Assembly: GCA_905221105.1 (NCBI GenBank) | Contig: CAJNBW010000007.1 | Span: 1-64,000, forward strand | Length of the DNA stretch: 64,000 bases | DNA from: a bacterium | GTDB lineage: Bacteria > Bacillota > Bacilli > Lactobacillales > Streptococcaceae | Direction of reading: 5' to 3' | Shown here: positions 9,416 to 18,360 of the stretch, piece after piece | Layout: every line of letters begins with the position of its first letter | Numbering within the stretch: position 1 is the first letter of the stretch | Translations under genes and position numbers: made by a program | The notes under the pieces: generated by a model | Database searches by the model: none | The model's input: the letters and a program-made list of their open reading frames with translations, nothing else | Told to the model about the DNA's origin: nothing

Positions 9416-9582
9416 TTGACATTTAGAAGTGTTTATAAGATAATACCATAGAAGTGAGTTCTGTCCAACTATCTATGTGGATTAGATATGTGAGGTTTGA
9501 CTCAAGGTTTAAGAAATTTGTGAGATTTTCACTTGGAAGCTACGGTATTTGAAGGGTATTTCATCTCACAAAGGCGTTTTTT
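9416..9582 (+). ncRNA. candidate small RNA between Rpn and the first surface gene
   Basis: TTGACA (9416-9421), a 17-base spacer and GATAAT (9439-9444) predict a start near 9451, but no ORF follows. About 120 bases on, TTTGTGAGAT (9517-9526) pairs perfectly with ATCTCACAAA (9563-9572), followed by GGCG and a T run, as in an intrinsic terminator. The surface gene has its own promoter farther downstream. I do not recognise the RNA. Confidence 0.45.
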
Positions 9583-9633
9583 TAACCTTTTTTGAAAAAA
9601 TAGCTGAAAAGTTTAAAAAATCGAAGAAAACCC

Positions 9634-9662
9634 TTGACAAATCCTGCAAATATTTATATACT
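9634..9662 (+). promoter_or_regulatory. promoter of choline-binding protein A
   Basis: TTGACA (9634-9639), a 17-base spacer and TATACT (9657-9662), a near-perfect vegetative promoter. The predicted start lies about 50 bases before the ATG at 9722. Confidence 0.85.
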
Positions 9663-9721
9663 GTATGGTAGTAAGATAGTCTTACGAAAAATATTATAAG
9701 AAAAATGAAGGAGATAAAACG

Positions 9722-10720
9722 ATGAAAAAAGTTTTATTGACAAGTGCAGCAGTTGTAGCTGCAGCAGCAGCTCTTAATGCAGCTCCAGTTCATGCATACG
9801 GAAACTGGACAGGATGGGACAACGGTGGATATAAAAACGGGTACCCAGTTACTAATACTCCAGTTGAAGGTAATTCACGTAACCCAATCGTAAAATATGG
9901 TTATATTAAATATAACCGTGTTGCAGCTGCAGGGTATACAAAACACGTTCGTGTAACAGTTGTTGACGGTGGTGGACGTCCAGTTCCAAATACTGAAATC
10001 GACATCCAAATCATCCCTACAGGTGATCGTGCAAGCGAACAAAAACAATATGAAAACTTCACTGTGAAGACAAATGCTTCAGGAGATGCAGATTTTTCAG
10101 AAATTGAAGTTTTATCATACGATAAAGATGGAAAACCAGTTAAAGACTCAGCTGGAGTACAAGTTAAAGAAGCATTAAAATTCCAAAAAGGTGAAGTGAT
10201 TAAATTCCGTGTTGCTAATCCAACACCGGACTTCAAGTCAGCAACTGGTCTTGAAGCTAAATTTGTAGTTGGTGATGACATGTATACCAATGCTCCTGTT
10301 CAATTGCCATACAAACTTGATGACCGTGGAGTTAAAGTAGGTGAGCAAACTACAACTCAAACTGGTTGGGTTAAAGCTGAAAATGGAACTTGGTCTTACC
10401 TTAAAGAAGATGGTTCAAAAGCAACTGGATGGGTTAAAGACAATGGAACTTGGTACTACCTCAATGCTGAAGGTGTAATGCAAACAGGTTGGGCTAAAGT
10501 TGATGGAACTTGGTACTACTTGAAATCATCAGGTGCTATGGCAACTGGTTGGGTTAAAGACAATGGAACTTGGTACTACTTGAAATCATCAGGTGCTATG
10601 GCAACTGGTTGGTACCAAGTAGGATCTAAATGGTACTACTCATACTCATCAGGTGCTCTTGCAGTTAGCACTACTACACCAGATGGTTACACAGTAAACG
10701 AAAATGGTGAGTGGGTATAA
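9722..10720 (+). CDS. choline-binding surface protein A
   Basis: A 332-residue secreted protein. The signal peptide ends at APVHA (about residue 25). Residues 26-205 form a beta-rich, Ig-like region with VVDGGGRPVPNTEIDIQI and KTNASGDADFSEIEV. Five 20-residue choline-binding repeats of the TGWVKDNGTWYYLKSSGAMA type follow, then the tail DGYTVNENGEWV. It should sit on phosphocholine-decorated teichoic acids. No enzymatic motif is visible; an adhesin or binding role is a guess. It has its own promoter and terminator. Confidence 0.88.
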   Translation: MKKVLLTSAAVVAAAAALNAAPVHAYGNWTGWDNGGYKNGYPVTNTPVEGNSRNPIVKYGYIKYNRVAAAGYTKHVRVTVVDGGGRPVPNTEIDIQIIPTGDRASEQKQYENFTVKTNASGDADFSEIEVLSYDKDGKPVKDSAGVQVKEALKFQKGEVIKFRVANPTPDFKSATGLEAKFVVGDDMYTNAPVQLPYKLDDRGVKVGEQTTTQTGWVKAENGTWSYLKEDGSKATGWVKDNGTWYYLNAEGVMQTGWAKVDGTWYYLKSSGAMATGWVKDNGTWYYLKSSGAMATGWYQVGSKWYYSYSSGALAVSTTTPDGYTVNENGEWV

Positions 10721-10742
10721 TCCTAATAACTAAATATAAGAG

Positions 10743-10767
10743 ACAGGAGAGTAATCTCCTGTTTTTT
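10743..10767 (+). terminator. terminator after choline-binding protein A
   Basis: ACAGGAGA / TCTCCTGT perfect 8-bp stem with a 4-base loop and T6. Confidence 0.88.
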
Positions 10768-10768
10768 C

Positions 10769-10797
10769 TTGCATTTATTTTTTATAAGTATTATAAT
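10769..10797 (+). promoter_or_regulatory. promoter of choline-binding proteins B and C
   Basis: TTGCAT (10769-10774), a 17-base spacer and TATAAT (10792-10797), starting directly after the terminator T run. Confidence 0.75.
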
Positions 10798-10822
10798 AAT
10801 TGAAAATAATAGGAGGTTTCCA

Positions 10823-11806
10823 ATGAAATCAAAAGTGATTAACGTTTTACTAGGTTTTACCTTGGTAAGTGCTACTTTTGTTAGCGCAAAAACAACTGAA
10901 GTAAAAGCTTCGGAAACGAATGTTTATAAGACAGTTATTTGGGTAACAAAACAGGAAGATGGCAAGGAAAAGGTCTTAAAAGAAGCTCAAACTTACGATT
11001 CATCACAACCTGAAGCCACAACTCCAGGTACTTTCTCAGGCTATCAATTTGATACTTCTCTAATCGATGGAACTGTATTAAAATACTATTTTAAGCCAGC
11101 AGTTACCGTTAAGGGAGATAAAGTAGACGGGCTTTCTGGAAAGCCTGATATGTTAAAACCCTTTAAAGACACGGTCCAGGGAACTTCTTGGTTGGTCAAA
11201 GAGTCAGATGGAACTAGTAGAGAATTAAAGAAATTCGTTTCTTCAATCTCTGTTAAAAAGGCTGAGGAAGTTGAGCATGGCTCATTTAAAGGCTATCGTT
11301 TTGTTGAAACTAAAATAGAAGAGGGAGTTCGTAAACATTGGTTTGTAAAAGACGATAGCGTTACTGACGTTGAGAAAGTGGAAGAGAAACTTACAGGTTG
11401 GCAATATATCTCTGGTAAGTGGTACTTCTTTGATCAAGATGGTGTGAAGAAAACTGGCTGGGTCAGTGATGGTAGCTGGTATTACTTAGGGGCAGATGGT
11501 AGTATGCAAACAGGTTGGAAGCTTATCTCTGGTAAATGGTACTATCTCAATAGTGCTGGTTCTATGCAGACTGGCTGGTTAAATCAAGGTGGCAAGTGGT
11601 ACTATCTGCATTCTGATGGCGCAATGGCTACTGGTTGGAGAAAAGTAGATGGTGTATGGTACTATCTAAATACTTCTGGTGCTCTGGTGACTGGTTGGTT
11701 CCAAGCAGGTAGTAAGTGGTATTATGCCTATAGTTCAGGTGCTCTTGCAGTTAGTACTACTACACCAGATGGTTACACAGTAAACGAAAATGGTGAGTGG
11801 GTGTAA
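10823..11806 (+). CDS. choline-binding surface protein B
   Basis: A 327-residue secreted protein. The ATG at 10823 after AGGAGG gives a clean signal peptide ending near EVKASE; the longer frame from 10769 would spoil it. Two similar modules of about 60 residues follow, one centred on FSGYQFDTSLIDGTVLKYYF and one on FKGYRFVETKIEEGVRKHWF. Six choline-binding repeats and the tail DGYTVNENGEWV complete it. The module resembles the small domain found in its neighbours (MucBP-like by pattern). Only 35 bases separate it from the next gene, so the two are probably co-transcribed. Confidence 0.85.
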   Translation: MKSKVINVLLGFTLVSATFVSAKTTEVKASETNVYKTVIWVTKQEDGKEKVLKEAQTYDSSQPEATTPGTFSGYQFDTSLIDGTVLKYYFKPAVTVKGDKVDGLSGKPDMLKPFKDTVQGTSWLVKESDGTSRELKKFVSSISVKKAEEVEHGSFKGYRFVETKIEEGVRKHWFVKDDSVTDVEKVEEKLTGWQYISGKWYFFDQDGVKKTGWVSDGSWYYLGADGSMQTGWKLISGKWYYLNSAGSMQTGWLNQGGKWYYLHSDGAMATGWRKVDGVWYYLNTSGALVTGWFQAGSKWYYAYSSGALAVSTTTPDGYTVNENGEWV

Positions 11807-11841
11807 CATTATACACAGGATAAGTGATAAAGAGGTAAAAG

Positions 11842-13206
11842 ATGAAAGCAAAACACATTTTAGCAGTGGGAGCTGCAGGAGTTTCATTGTTTGGAGCAAG
11901 TGCTTTATTGGCTTCAGTTAGTAATCATAGTGTGGTGTATGCAGACCAAGCACCAGACGGCCAGTTTATTAATGGTACAACTTGGAAAATTTTGAATGGT
12001 AGATATGGCTATGCAGATACAAAGTTTGAGAATGGCTATGTTGCTAATGCAGGTAGTATAGCTGGATATACCTATGTAAGAAGTGGTAGGGATGGTCATA
12101 ATTGGGTTCACTATTTTGACCCAAGCTCTTCAGTTTCAACCAATACAAGTACTGACACAGGTTCTCAAGGTAATAGTTCAGCTAATACAAACAGTAACAC
12201 AAGTAGTAACAATACTTCAAGTTCTAATAATGCTTCATCAACCAATAAAACTGAGTACAAATGGTTAACTGTTAGTGGGAAACTTCAGCTTTATATTAAT
12301 AATAATTTAGCTAAGGGTTGGCAAACTATTGAAGGCAAAACTTATTACTTAGATGAAGATGGTTTTATGAAAACAGGTATCCTAGAACTCAAAGACAAAC
12401 GTTATTACTTTGAGGAAAATGGACTTATGAAAACTGGTTGGGTCAATGAAGGTGGTAAGGATTACTATATCACTGATGATGGTTCTAAACCAACTACTAT
12501 CATTGCAAAAGGTGAGAAGATTTACTACGTTAAAGAGGGAATTCAACAAACAGGTCTTCAACAGATTGATAAGAAGTGGTATTACTTATTGGCAGACGGT
12601 AGCCGTAAAACAGGTCTTGTTCAAGATGCAAATAAGAAATGGTACTATATTACAAATGATGGCGAACGTAAAGTTGGTCTCGTAAAAGATAGTGATGGTG
12701 CTTATCATTACCTTACTCCAGAAGGTGAACGTAAAACAGGTTCTGTCACTATTGACGGTGTGACTTATCGTTTAGCGGATCGTGCTAGTAGCAAGCCAGG
12801 CTGGAATAAAATGGATGGTAAGTGGTACTATTATGATGCGGAAGATAACATGAAGACAGGTTGGGTTAAAGATGGCTCATGGTACTACTTGGATGCTTCT
12901 GGTGTAATGAAGACAGGTTGGCAAAAAATTGATGGGGTATGGTATTATCTCAATGGTTCAGGTGCTATGCAGACAGGTTGGTTGAACCAAGGTGGTACAT
13001 GGTACTACCTCAACAGCTCAGGTGCTATGCAAACAGGCTGGCTCAACCAAGGTGGTACATGGTATTATCTTGCTGGCTCAGGCGCTATGAAGACAGGTTG
13101 GTACCAAGTTAGCGGTAAATGGTATTACTCATATTCATCAGGTGCTTTGGCTGTGAACACAACTATTGATGGTTACACAGTAAATGCCAATGGTGAGTGG
13201 GTGTAA
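11842..13206 (+). CDS. choline-binding surface protein C
   Basis: A 454-residue secreted protein. Signal peptide to about VVYADQ, then one copy of the small module (ending AGYTYVRSGRDGHNWVHYF), then a Ser/Thr/Asn-rich linker of about 40 residues. About 14 choline-binding repeats follow; those from about residue 145 to 310 are divergent and the last five are canonical. The tail is TIDGYTVNANGEWV, like that of PspA. The divergent repeats may form a stalk or a folded module of their own. No catalytic domain is visible. Confidence 0.85.
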   Translation: MKAKHILAVGAAGVSLFGASALLASVSNHSVVYADQAPDGQFINGTTWKILNGRYGYADTKFENGYVANAGSIAGYTYVRSGRDGHNWVHYFDPSSSVSTNTSTDTGSQGNSSANTNSNTSSNNTSSSNNASSTNKTEYKWLTVSGKLQLYINNNLAKGWQTIEGKTYYLDEDGFMKTGILELKDKRYYFEENGLMKTGWVNEGGKDYYITDDGSKPTTIIAKGEKIYYVKEGIQQTGLQQIDKKWYYLLADGSRKTGLVQDANKKWYYITNDGERKVGLVKDSDGAYHYLTPEGERKTGSVTIDGVTYRLADRASSKPGWNKMDGKWYYYDAEDNMKTGWVKDGSWYYLDASGVMKTGWQKIDGVWYYLNGSGAMQTGWLNQGGTWYYLNSSGAMQTGWLNQGGTWYYLAGSGAMKTGWYQVSGKWYYSYSSGALAVNTTIDGYTVNANGEWV

Positions 13207-13220
13207 TAGATATAATAAAG

Positions 13221-13250
13221 AAATAAGGGGAAATTCCTCTTATTTTTTTG
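13221..13250 (+). terminator. terminator after choline-binding protein C
   Basis: AATAAGGGGAAATTCCTCTTATT folds into a hairpin followed by a T run. Confidence 0.8.
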
Positions 13251-13269
13251 TCAATAGGGATGTTATTTC

Positions 13270-13298
13270 TTGATTTTTCCGAAAGAAAATGGTAAAAT
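13270..13298 (+). promoter_or_regulatory. promoter of LPXTG protein D
   Basis: TTGATT (13270-13275), a 17-base spacer and TAAAAT (13293-13298). Confidence 0.65.
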
Positions 13299-13333
13299 GA
13301 CAGCAAAAAGATATTAAAGGTGGTAAATACTTT

Positions 13334-14941
13334 ATGGATAAGAAAAAACTTTTCACTGCTAGCTTGGCTAGTGTTGCCGTTTTGGGAGCAGGTTTCCTTG
13401 CTTCAAACCCATCAGTTGTGAAAGCTGATGATACTACTAATACAGCAACTAATACTGCTACTACTCCAGCTCAACCAGCAGCGACTCAGCCTGCTCCAGC
13501 AACAGAAGCTGAAAAGAAAGAATTTTTTGCTAATTTTGATAGAGCTTTAGAAGATACGGTTAAAGAATTAGAAAAAGCTGATACTCAAGGTGATCAAGAA
13601 TTAGAGAAACAAAAACAAGAAACAATTAAAAAGTTAAAAGAAAAAGCTGCAACTCATAGAGCTGAAATCGAAGAAGGTTTCCAGAACGGGGCTACTGTAG
13701 CTGATGCTGAAAAATTCTTAGAAGAAATTGTTACACCAGTTGCACCAGTTACACCAGCTCCAGGTGCTGAATTAAAACGTAACGAAGCAGGTGAAGTAAC
13801 AGAAGTTAAACCATTAAACGGTGGAATTGACGCTGATGCTCAAGATAAAATCAACAAACAATTAGACAAAGAAAATACGGATGTTACAGATGCAGAAGAG
13901 AGATTAGCTGCAGCAAAACATGATGAAAAAGAAGCTGAAAGCAACAGAGAAGAAGCTAAAGCAGCTGTAGAAGCAGCTAAAGAAAATGTTAAAGCAGCTC
14001 AAGACGAATTAGCCGCTGCAAAAGAAGCTAAAGCAAAATATGAAAAAGAATTAGCAAGCTATGGAGATGCTGATGGCGAACAAGCTGATCAATATAGAGA
14101 AGCAGCAAGAGCTGATTTAGAAAAAGCTGAAGCAGCATTAAAAGAAGCAGAAGAAACATTAAAACAAGCAGAAAAAGAAGCAGAAGAAGCTAAAGCTGCA
14201 TTAGAACAAGCAGATGAAGATTATTATTCATATGTAGCAGACCGTGAAGCTGAAGAAATTCGTGTACTACGTCGTCAAATTGCAAAAGATAAAGCTGAAG
14301 GAAAAGATACTACAGCATTAGAAGAAGAACTTGATATTGCTTTAAATGGTGTAAAACCAGCGGAAAATGAAGTTAACCCATACGAAGGTCCAGTAACTGG
14401 TTTCTTTGACGAAACAGGAGAAAACCCAATTGCAGAAGGTGAATTAGGTACACATGCACCTAGAAATATCCCTGGATACACTTATACAGGAGTTTCATAT
14501 ACAAAAGATGGTATCTTAAGACATATCTATAAGGCAACTGGTTCTAATTCAGGTAACTCAAATTATGGAACTGGTTTCAATGGTGTTCCTGCTGATAATA
14601 GCAATCCAGGTCACCAAGGTGATGGTGGATCAAGACAGGATAATCGTCCTACACCAGCAAATGAAACACCTGCTACACCAGCTACCCCTGCTGCCCCATC
14701 TACACCAGCTCCTGGAACAGATGCTCCATCTGCCCCAACAGCTGAAACACCAGCAACTCCTGCAGTTGCACCAACTGTAGCAGGTACTAGCCAAGATAAT
14801 ACTTATCAGGCTCCAGCTGCAAAAGCAGAAGATAAACAAGAACTTCCAAACACTGGTGGTAAAGATAATGCTGCAGTTGCATCATTAGGTTTCCTTGGAT
14901 TGCTCCTTGGTGCCCTTCCATTTGTGAAACGTAAAAACTAA
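13334..14941 (+). CDS. LPXTG-anchored coiled-coil surface protein D
   Basis: A 535-residue cell-wall protein. The signal peptide [20 protein letters not shown] up to VVKADD is close to that of PspA. An acidic helical region follows, with an Ala/Glu/Lys coiled coil at about 185-310. Next comes the small module (about 350-400, NIPGYTYTGVSYTKDGILRH), a Pro/Ala/Thr-rich wall-spanning segment, and the sortase signal LPNTGG near residue 504 with a hydrophobic span and KRKN tail. The last 165 bases are almost identical to those of the next gene. Its ligand is unknown. Confidence 0.88.
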   Translation: MDKKKLFTASLASVAVLGAGFLASNPSVVKADDTTNTATNTATTPAQPAATQPAPATEAEKKEFFANFDRALEDTVKELEKADTQGDQELEKQKQETIKKLKEKAATHRAEIEEGFQNGATVADAEKFLEEIVTPVAPVTPAPGAELKRNEAGEVTEVKPLNGGIDADAQDKINKQLDKENTDVTDAEERLAAAKHDEKEAESNREEAKAAVEAAKENVKAAQDELAAAKEAKAKYEKELASYGDADGEQADQYREAARADLEKAEAALKEAEETLKQAEKEAEEAKAALEQADEDYYSYVADREAEEIRVLRRQIAKDKAEGKDTTALEEELDIALNGVKPAENEVNPYEGPVTGFFDETGENPIAEGELGTHAPRNIPGYTYTGVSYTKDGILRHIYKATGSNSGNSNYGTGFNGVPADNSNPGHQGDGGSRQDNRPTPANETPATPATPAAPSTPAPGTDAPSAPTAETPATPAVAPTVAGTSQDNTYQAPAAKAEDKQELPNTGGKDNAAVASLGFLGLLLGALPFVKRKN

Positions 14942-14956
14942 TTAGTTGAAGATATA

Positions 14957-14987
14957 AAAGAGAAGGATTTATCGCCTTCTCTTTTTC
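14957..14987 (+). terminator. terminator after LPXTG protein D
   Basis: AGAGAAGG / CCTTCTCT hairpin with T-rich tail. A near-identical hairpin follows the next gene. Confidence 0.85.
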
Positions 14988-15020
14988 TCGTAAAAAAAGA
15001 ATATTTTCTATTCATATTGC

Positions 15021-15049
15021 TTGCTTATACGGCTAGGAAAGGATATAAT
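15021..15049 (+). promoter_or_regulatory. promoter of LPXTG protein E
   Basis: TTGCTT (15021-15026), a 17-base spacer and TATAAT (15044-15049). Confidence 0.7.
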
Positions 15050-15086
15050 GGAGCTGAATATAATTCCAAAAAAAGGGGCTTTTAAA

Positions 15087-18000
15087 ATGGATAAAAAGAA
15101 AATGATTTTAACTAGCTTAGCTAGTGTTGCTGTTTTGGGAGCGGCATTTGTTGCATCTCAACCGTCAGTTGTAAAAGCTGATGATCCTAATACAGCTACT
15201 ACTCCAGCTCAACCAGCAGGAGAAACTGGAGCTACTGCAACTCCTAAATCAGAAGTTACAAGTCCAGAGATTAAAGAAGCTGAAGCTGACGCTAAAGCTA
15301 AGGAAGAAAAAGTTACTGAAGCTCAAGCAAAAGTAGATACAACAACTACTGCAGCTGATGAAGCAGCTGCTAAACTAGAAGCAGAGAAAAAAGAAGCTAC
15401 TGACGCTGAAACTGCAAAAACTGACGCTGAAAAAGCTAAGAAAACTGCTGATGATGAATTAGCTGCTGCTAAAGAAAAAGCTGCTGAAGCCGACGCCAAA
15501 GCTAAAGAAGAAGCTAAAAAAGAAGAAGACGCTAAAAAAGAGGAAGCTGATTCTAAAGATGCTTTATCAAAAGCTTTAGATCAATTAGAAAAAGATATCG
15601 ATGCTGATTCTAAGATTACGAATAAAGAAGAAGCTAAAAAAGCATTAGGTAAAGCAGAACTATTAGCAGCTGTAGAATCTGGTGATTTAAAAGCTGGTGA
15701 TATTCTTAAAGAATTAGAAAACGACAACAATACAGCAGCTAACACTGCTACAACTCCAGCCGAAGCTAAATCTAAAGATCAATTACCAGAAGACATTAAA
15801 GCTGGAATCGACAAAGCTGAAAAAGCAGATGCTGCTCGTCCTGCATCAGAAAAACTTCAAGATAAAGCTGATGATTTAGGAGAAAGCGTAGATGCTCTCA
15901 AAAAAGATGCTGATGCATTAAAAGCTGAAGAAGATAAAAAAGCTGATACATTAACTAAGAGAGATGAAACTCTACAAAAAACTAAAAAAGCTCTTGAAAC
16001 AGCAAAAGCAAATGGTTCATCTGAAGAAATTGTTAAAATTTTAGAAGATGTTGCTAAAAAAGCAGAAGTAGCTCGCGATGCTGCACAAAATGACTTTGAT
16101 CAAGCTGCTTCAGATACTAAAGCTGTTGCTGACGAACTAAACAAACTTACTGATGAGTACAACAAAACTCTAGAAGAAGTGAAAGCTGCTAAAGAAAAAG
16201 AAGCTAACGAGCCAGCTAAACCAGTAGAAGAAGAACCAGCTAAACCAGCAGAGAAAACAGAAGCAGAAAAAGCTGCTGAAGCTAAAGCAGAAGCGGATGC
16301 TAAAGTTGCTGAATTGCAGAAAAAAGCAGACGAAGCTAAAACAAAAGTAGACGAAGCTACAGCTAAAGCTACAAAAGAAGCTGAAGATGTAAAAGTTGCT
16401 GAAACAACAAAAACGGAAGCAGATAAAGCTAAAGCTGATGCAGAAGCTGAATTAGCTAAAGCTAAAGAAGAAGCAGAAAAAGCTAAAGCTAAAGTTGAAG
16501 AACTTAAAAAAGATGAAGCTGACACTAGAACTGCTCTTAAAGACGCTTTAGATCAACTTGAAGAAGATGCAATCGCTGAAATCAATAAAGATGCAAGCAT
16601 CACAGACAAAGAAAAAGCCATTGCTGATAAAAAAGCTGAAATTGGTAAAGAAGCTATCTTAGAAGCAGTTGAAAAAGGTGACTTGACTGCAGGAGATGTT
16701 CTTAAAGAATTAGAAAATGACTATAACACTAGAAATAAAGATCCTGAAGCAGTTGATAAAACTAAAGAATTAGACGCTGAAGAAGCTAAGAAAATCGACG
16801 AAATCAATAAAGCAGATAAAGCTAAAGAAGATGCTAAGACAGAATCAGAAAAATTGCAAGATAAAGCTGATGATTTAGCTGAAAAGATTGAAAAATTAAC
16901 TAAAGTAGCTGATAAAGACAAAGCTGATGCTACTGAAAAAGCTAAAGTAGTTGAAGAAAAAAATAAAGCATTAGAACAACAAAAAGAAACTTTAGAAAAA
17001 GCTAAAACAGCTCTTGAAACAGCTAACAAAAATAATGCTGATCAAGATGTTAAGGATAAATTACAAGATGCTGTTACTAAACTAGAAGCTTCTGTTGCTT
17101 CTGCTAAAGCTGCCGCTGATGAAGCTCAAGCTAAATTTGACGAAGTTAATGAAGTTGTTAAAGCATACAAAGATGCCATCGATGAGCTAACTGATGAGTA
17201 CAACCAAACTCTTAAAGATATAGAGACTGCTAAGGCTAAGGAAGCTGAAAAACCAGCTCCAGGTGAAGAAGCTAAACCTAAAAAAGATGACGAAGATGCT
17301 AAAGTTGAAAAACTTCAAAACGAAGTAGCTGACTTAGAAAAAGAAGTAGCCGACTTAGAAAAATTAGTAGCAGACAATGAAAATAATCCAGATGCAGTTG
17401 ACTATGTTACTGCAGCTAAAGACAAACTAGAAGCTAAAAAAGCTGAATTAGAGAAAAAAGAAGCTGAACTTGAAGAAGCTCTTAAAGGTTTAGAACCTAA
17501 AGTAGAATCTTCAAATGGAGATGCTCTTGTACAACCTGAACTTCCTGAATTTGGTGCTAACAACCCTGAAATCAAGAAAATCTTAGATGAAATCGCTAAA
17601 GTTAAAGAAGAAATCAAAGATAGCGAAGAAAATGAAGGCGTTGAAGATTACTATAAAGAAGGATTAAAATCTCGTTTAGAAGATTTAGAAGAAGCATTAA
17701 ATACATTAATTAATAATAAAGCTGAAGTGTTTAATGCAGATAAAGAAAAAGATAAATTAGTAGTTACTCGTTATATTGATATTGATTCTAATGCTGACAT
17801 TTTGGAGGCCGAAGCAGGTAACTTCAAAGGTAAACCAATTGCAGGTTATACTTTTGTGAAATCTGAAGAAGAAAATGGTATTATTACTAATTATTATAAA
17901 AAAGTAGCTAATAACTACCCAACACCTGGTACACCAGCACCTGGTACACCAGCACCAACACCTGGTACACCAGCACCAACACCTGGTACACCAGCAGCTC

Positions 18001-18224
18001 CAGCTACACCAACAGGTGAAACACCAGCAGCTGAAGCCCCAGCAACGGTAGCGCCAGCTGTAGCAGGTACTAGCCAAGATAACACTTATCAAGCTCCAGC
18101 TGCAAAAGCAGAAGATAAACAAGAACTTCCAAACACTGGTGGTAAAGATAATGCTGCAGTTGCATCATTAGGTTTCCTTGGATTGCTCCTTGGTGCCCTT
18201 CCATTTGTGAAACGCAAAAACTAA
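15087..18224 (+). CDS. PspA-like helical surface protein with LPXTG anchor (E)
   Basis: A 1045-residue wall-anchored protein. The ATG at 15087, after AAGGGG, gives a signal peptide ([20 protein letters not shown] then [11 protein letters not shown]) nearly identical to that of pneumococcal PspA. Most of the protein is a Lys/Glu/Ala coiled coil with an internal duplication: [11 protein letters not shown] to [10 protein letters not shown] near 156-215 recurs as [11 protein letters not shown] to [10 protein letters not shown] near 478-540. Around residues 735-880 it has PspA-like features ([20 protein letters not shown]). Then come the small GYTFV/YYKK module (about 890-940), TPGTPAP repeats and LPNTGG near 1014. 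A sortase signal replaces the choline-binding domain of true PspA. Confidence 0.88.
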   Translation: MDKKKMILTSLASVAVLGAAFVASQPSVVKADDPNTATTPAQPAGETGATATPKSEVTSPEIKEAEADAKAKEEKVTEAQAKVDTTTTAADEAAAKLEAEKKEATDAETAKTDAEKAKKTADDELAAAKEKAAEADAKAKEEAKKEEDAKKEEADSKDALSKALDQLEKDIDADSKITNKEEAKKALGKAELLAAVESGDLKAGDILKELENDNNTAANTATTPAEAKSKDQLPEDIKAGIDKAEKADAARPASEKLQDKADDLGESVDALKKDADALKAEEDKKADTLTKRDETLQKTKKALETAKANGSSEEIVKILEDVAKKAEVARDAAQNDFDQAASDTKAVADELNKLTDEYNKTLEEVKAAKEKEANEPAKPVEEEPAKPAEKTEAEKAAEAKAEADAKVAELQKKADEAKTKVDEATAKATKEAEDVKVAETTKTEADKAKADAEAELAKAKEEAEKAKAKVEELKKDEADTRTALKDALDQLEEDAIAEINKDASITDKEKAIADKKAEIGKEAILEAVEKGDLTAGDVLKELENDYNTRNKDPEAVDKTKELDAEEAKKIDEINKADKAKEDAKTESEKLQDKADDLAEKIEKLTKVADKDKADATEKAKVVEEKNKALEQQKETLEKAKTALETANKNNADQDVKDKLQDAVTKLEASVASAKAAADEAQAKFDEVNEVVKAYKDAIDELTDEYNQTLKDIETAKAKEAEKPAPGEEAKPKKDDEDAKVEKLQNEVADLEKEVADLEKLVADNENNPDAVDYVTAAKDKLEAKKAELEKKEAELEEALKGLEPKVESSNGDALVQPELPEFGANNPEIKKILDEIAKVKEEIKDSEENEGVEDYYKEGLKSRLEDLEEALNTLINNKAEVFNADKEKDKLVVTRYIDIDSNADILEAEAGNFKGKPIAGYTFVKSEEENGIITNYYKKVANNYPTPGTPAPGTPAPTPGTPAPTPGTPAAPATPTGETPAAEAPATVAPAVAGTSQDNTYQAPAAKAEDKQELPNTGGKDNAAVASLGFLGLLLGALPFVKRKN

Positions 18225-18238
18225 TTAGTCAAAGATAT

Positions 18239-18270
18239 AAAAGAGAAGGATTTGTGACCTTCTCTTTTTG
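18239..18270 (+). terminator. terminator after LPXTG protein E
   Basis: AGAGAAGG / CCTTCTCT hairpin plus T run, the sister of the one at 14957-14987. Confidence 0.85.
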
Positions 18271-18309
18271 TGATATGGGCTTTAGTGAGAGTTCTGTTAA
18301 AAATAAGAA

Positions 18310-18348
18310 AAAAGTGAACAAAATGATGTTTCAGTTTTGTTCACTTTT
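18310..18348. terminator. bidirectional terminator between converging genes
   Basis: AAAAGTGAACAAAA (18310-18323) pairs perfectly with TTTTGTTCACTTTT (18335-18348). The A and T runs on both sides let it serve the minus-strand Rpn gene and back up the LPXTG gene. Confidence 0.85.
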
Positions 18349-18360
18349 ATGTTTATAAAC

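Noticed and set aside
12200..13200. Arrays of about 60-base repeats considered as CRISPR or VNTR
   Set aside because: The repeats encode choline-binding modules in frame and vary by codon; there are no spacers or repeat palindromes.
16100..16525. Ser/Ala-rich minus-strand frame in LPXTG protein E
   Set aside because: It arises from the repetitive GCT/AAA codons of the coiled coil read backwards.
17757..18122. Cys/Trp-rich minus-strand frame at the 3' end of LPXTG protein E
   Set aside because: It is the reverse of the proline-rich repeats; the near-identical 3' end of gene D gives a similar frame.
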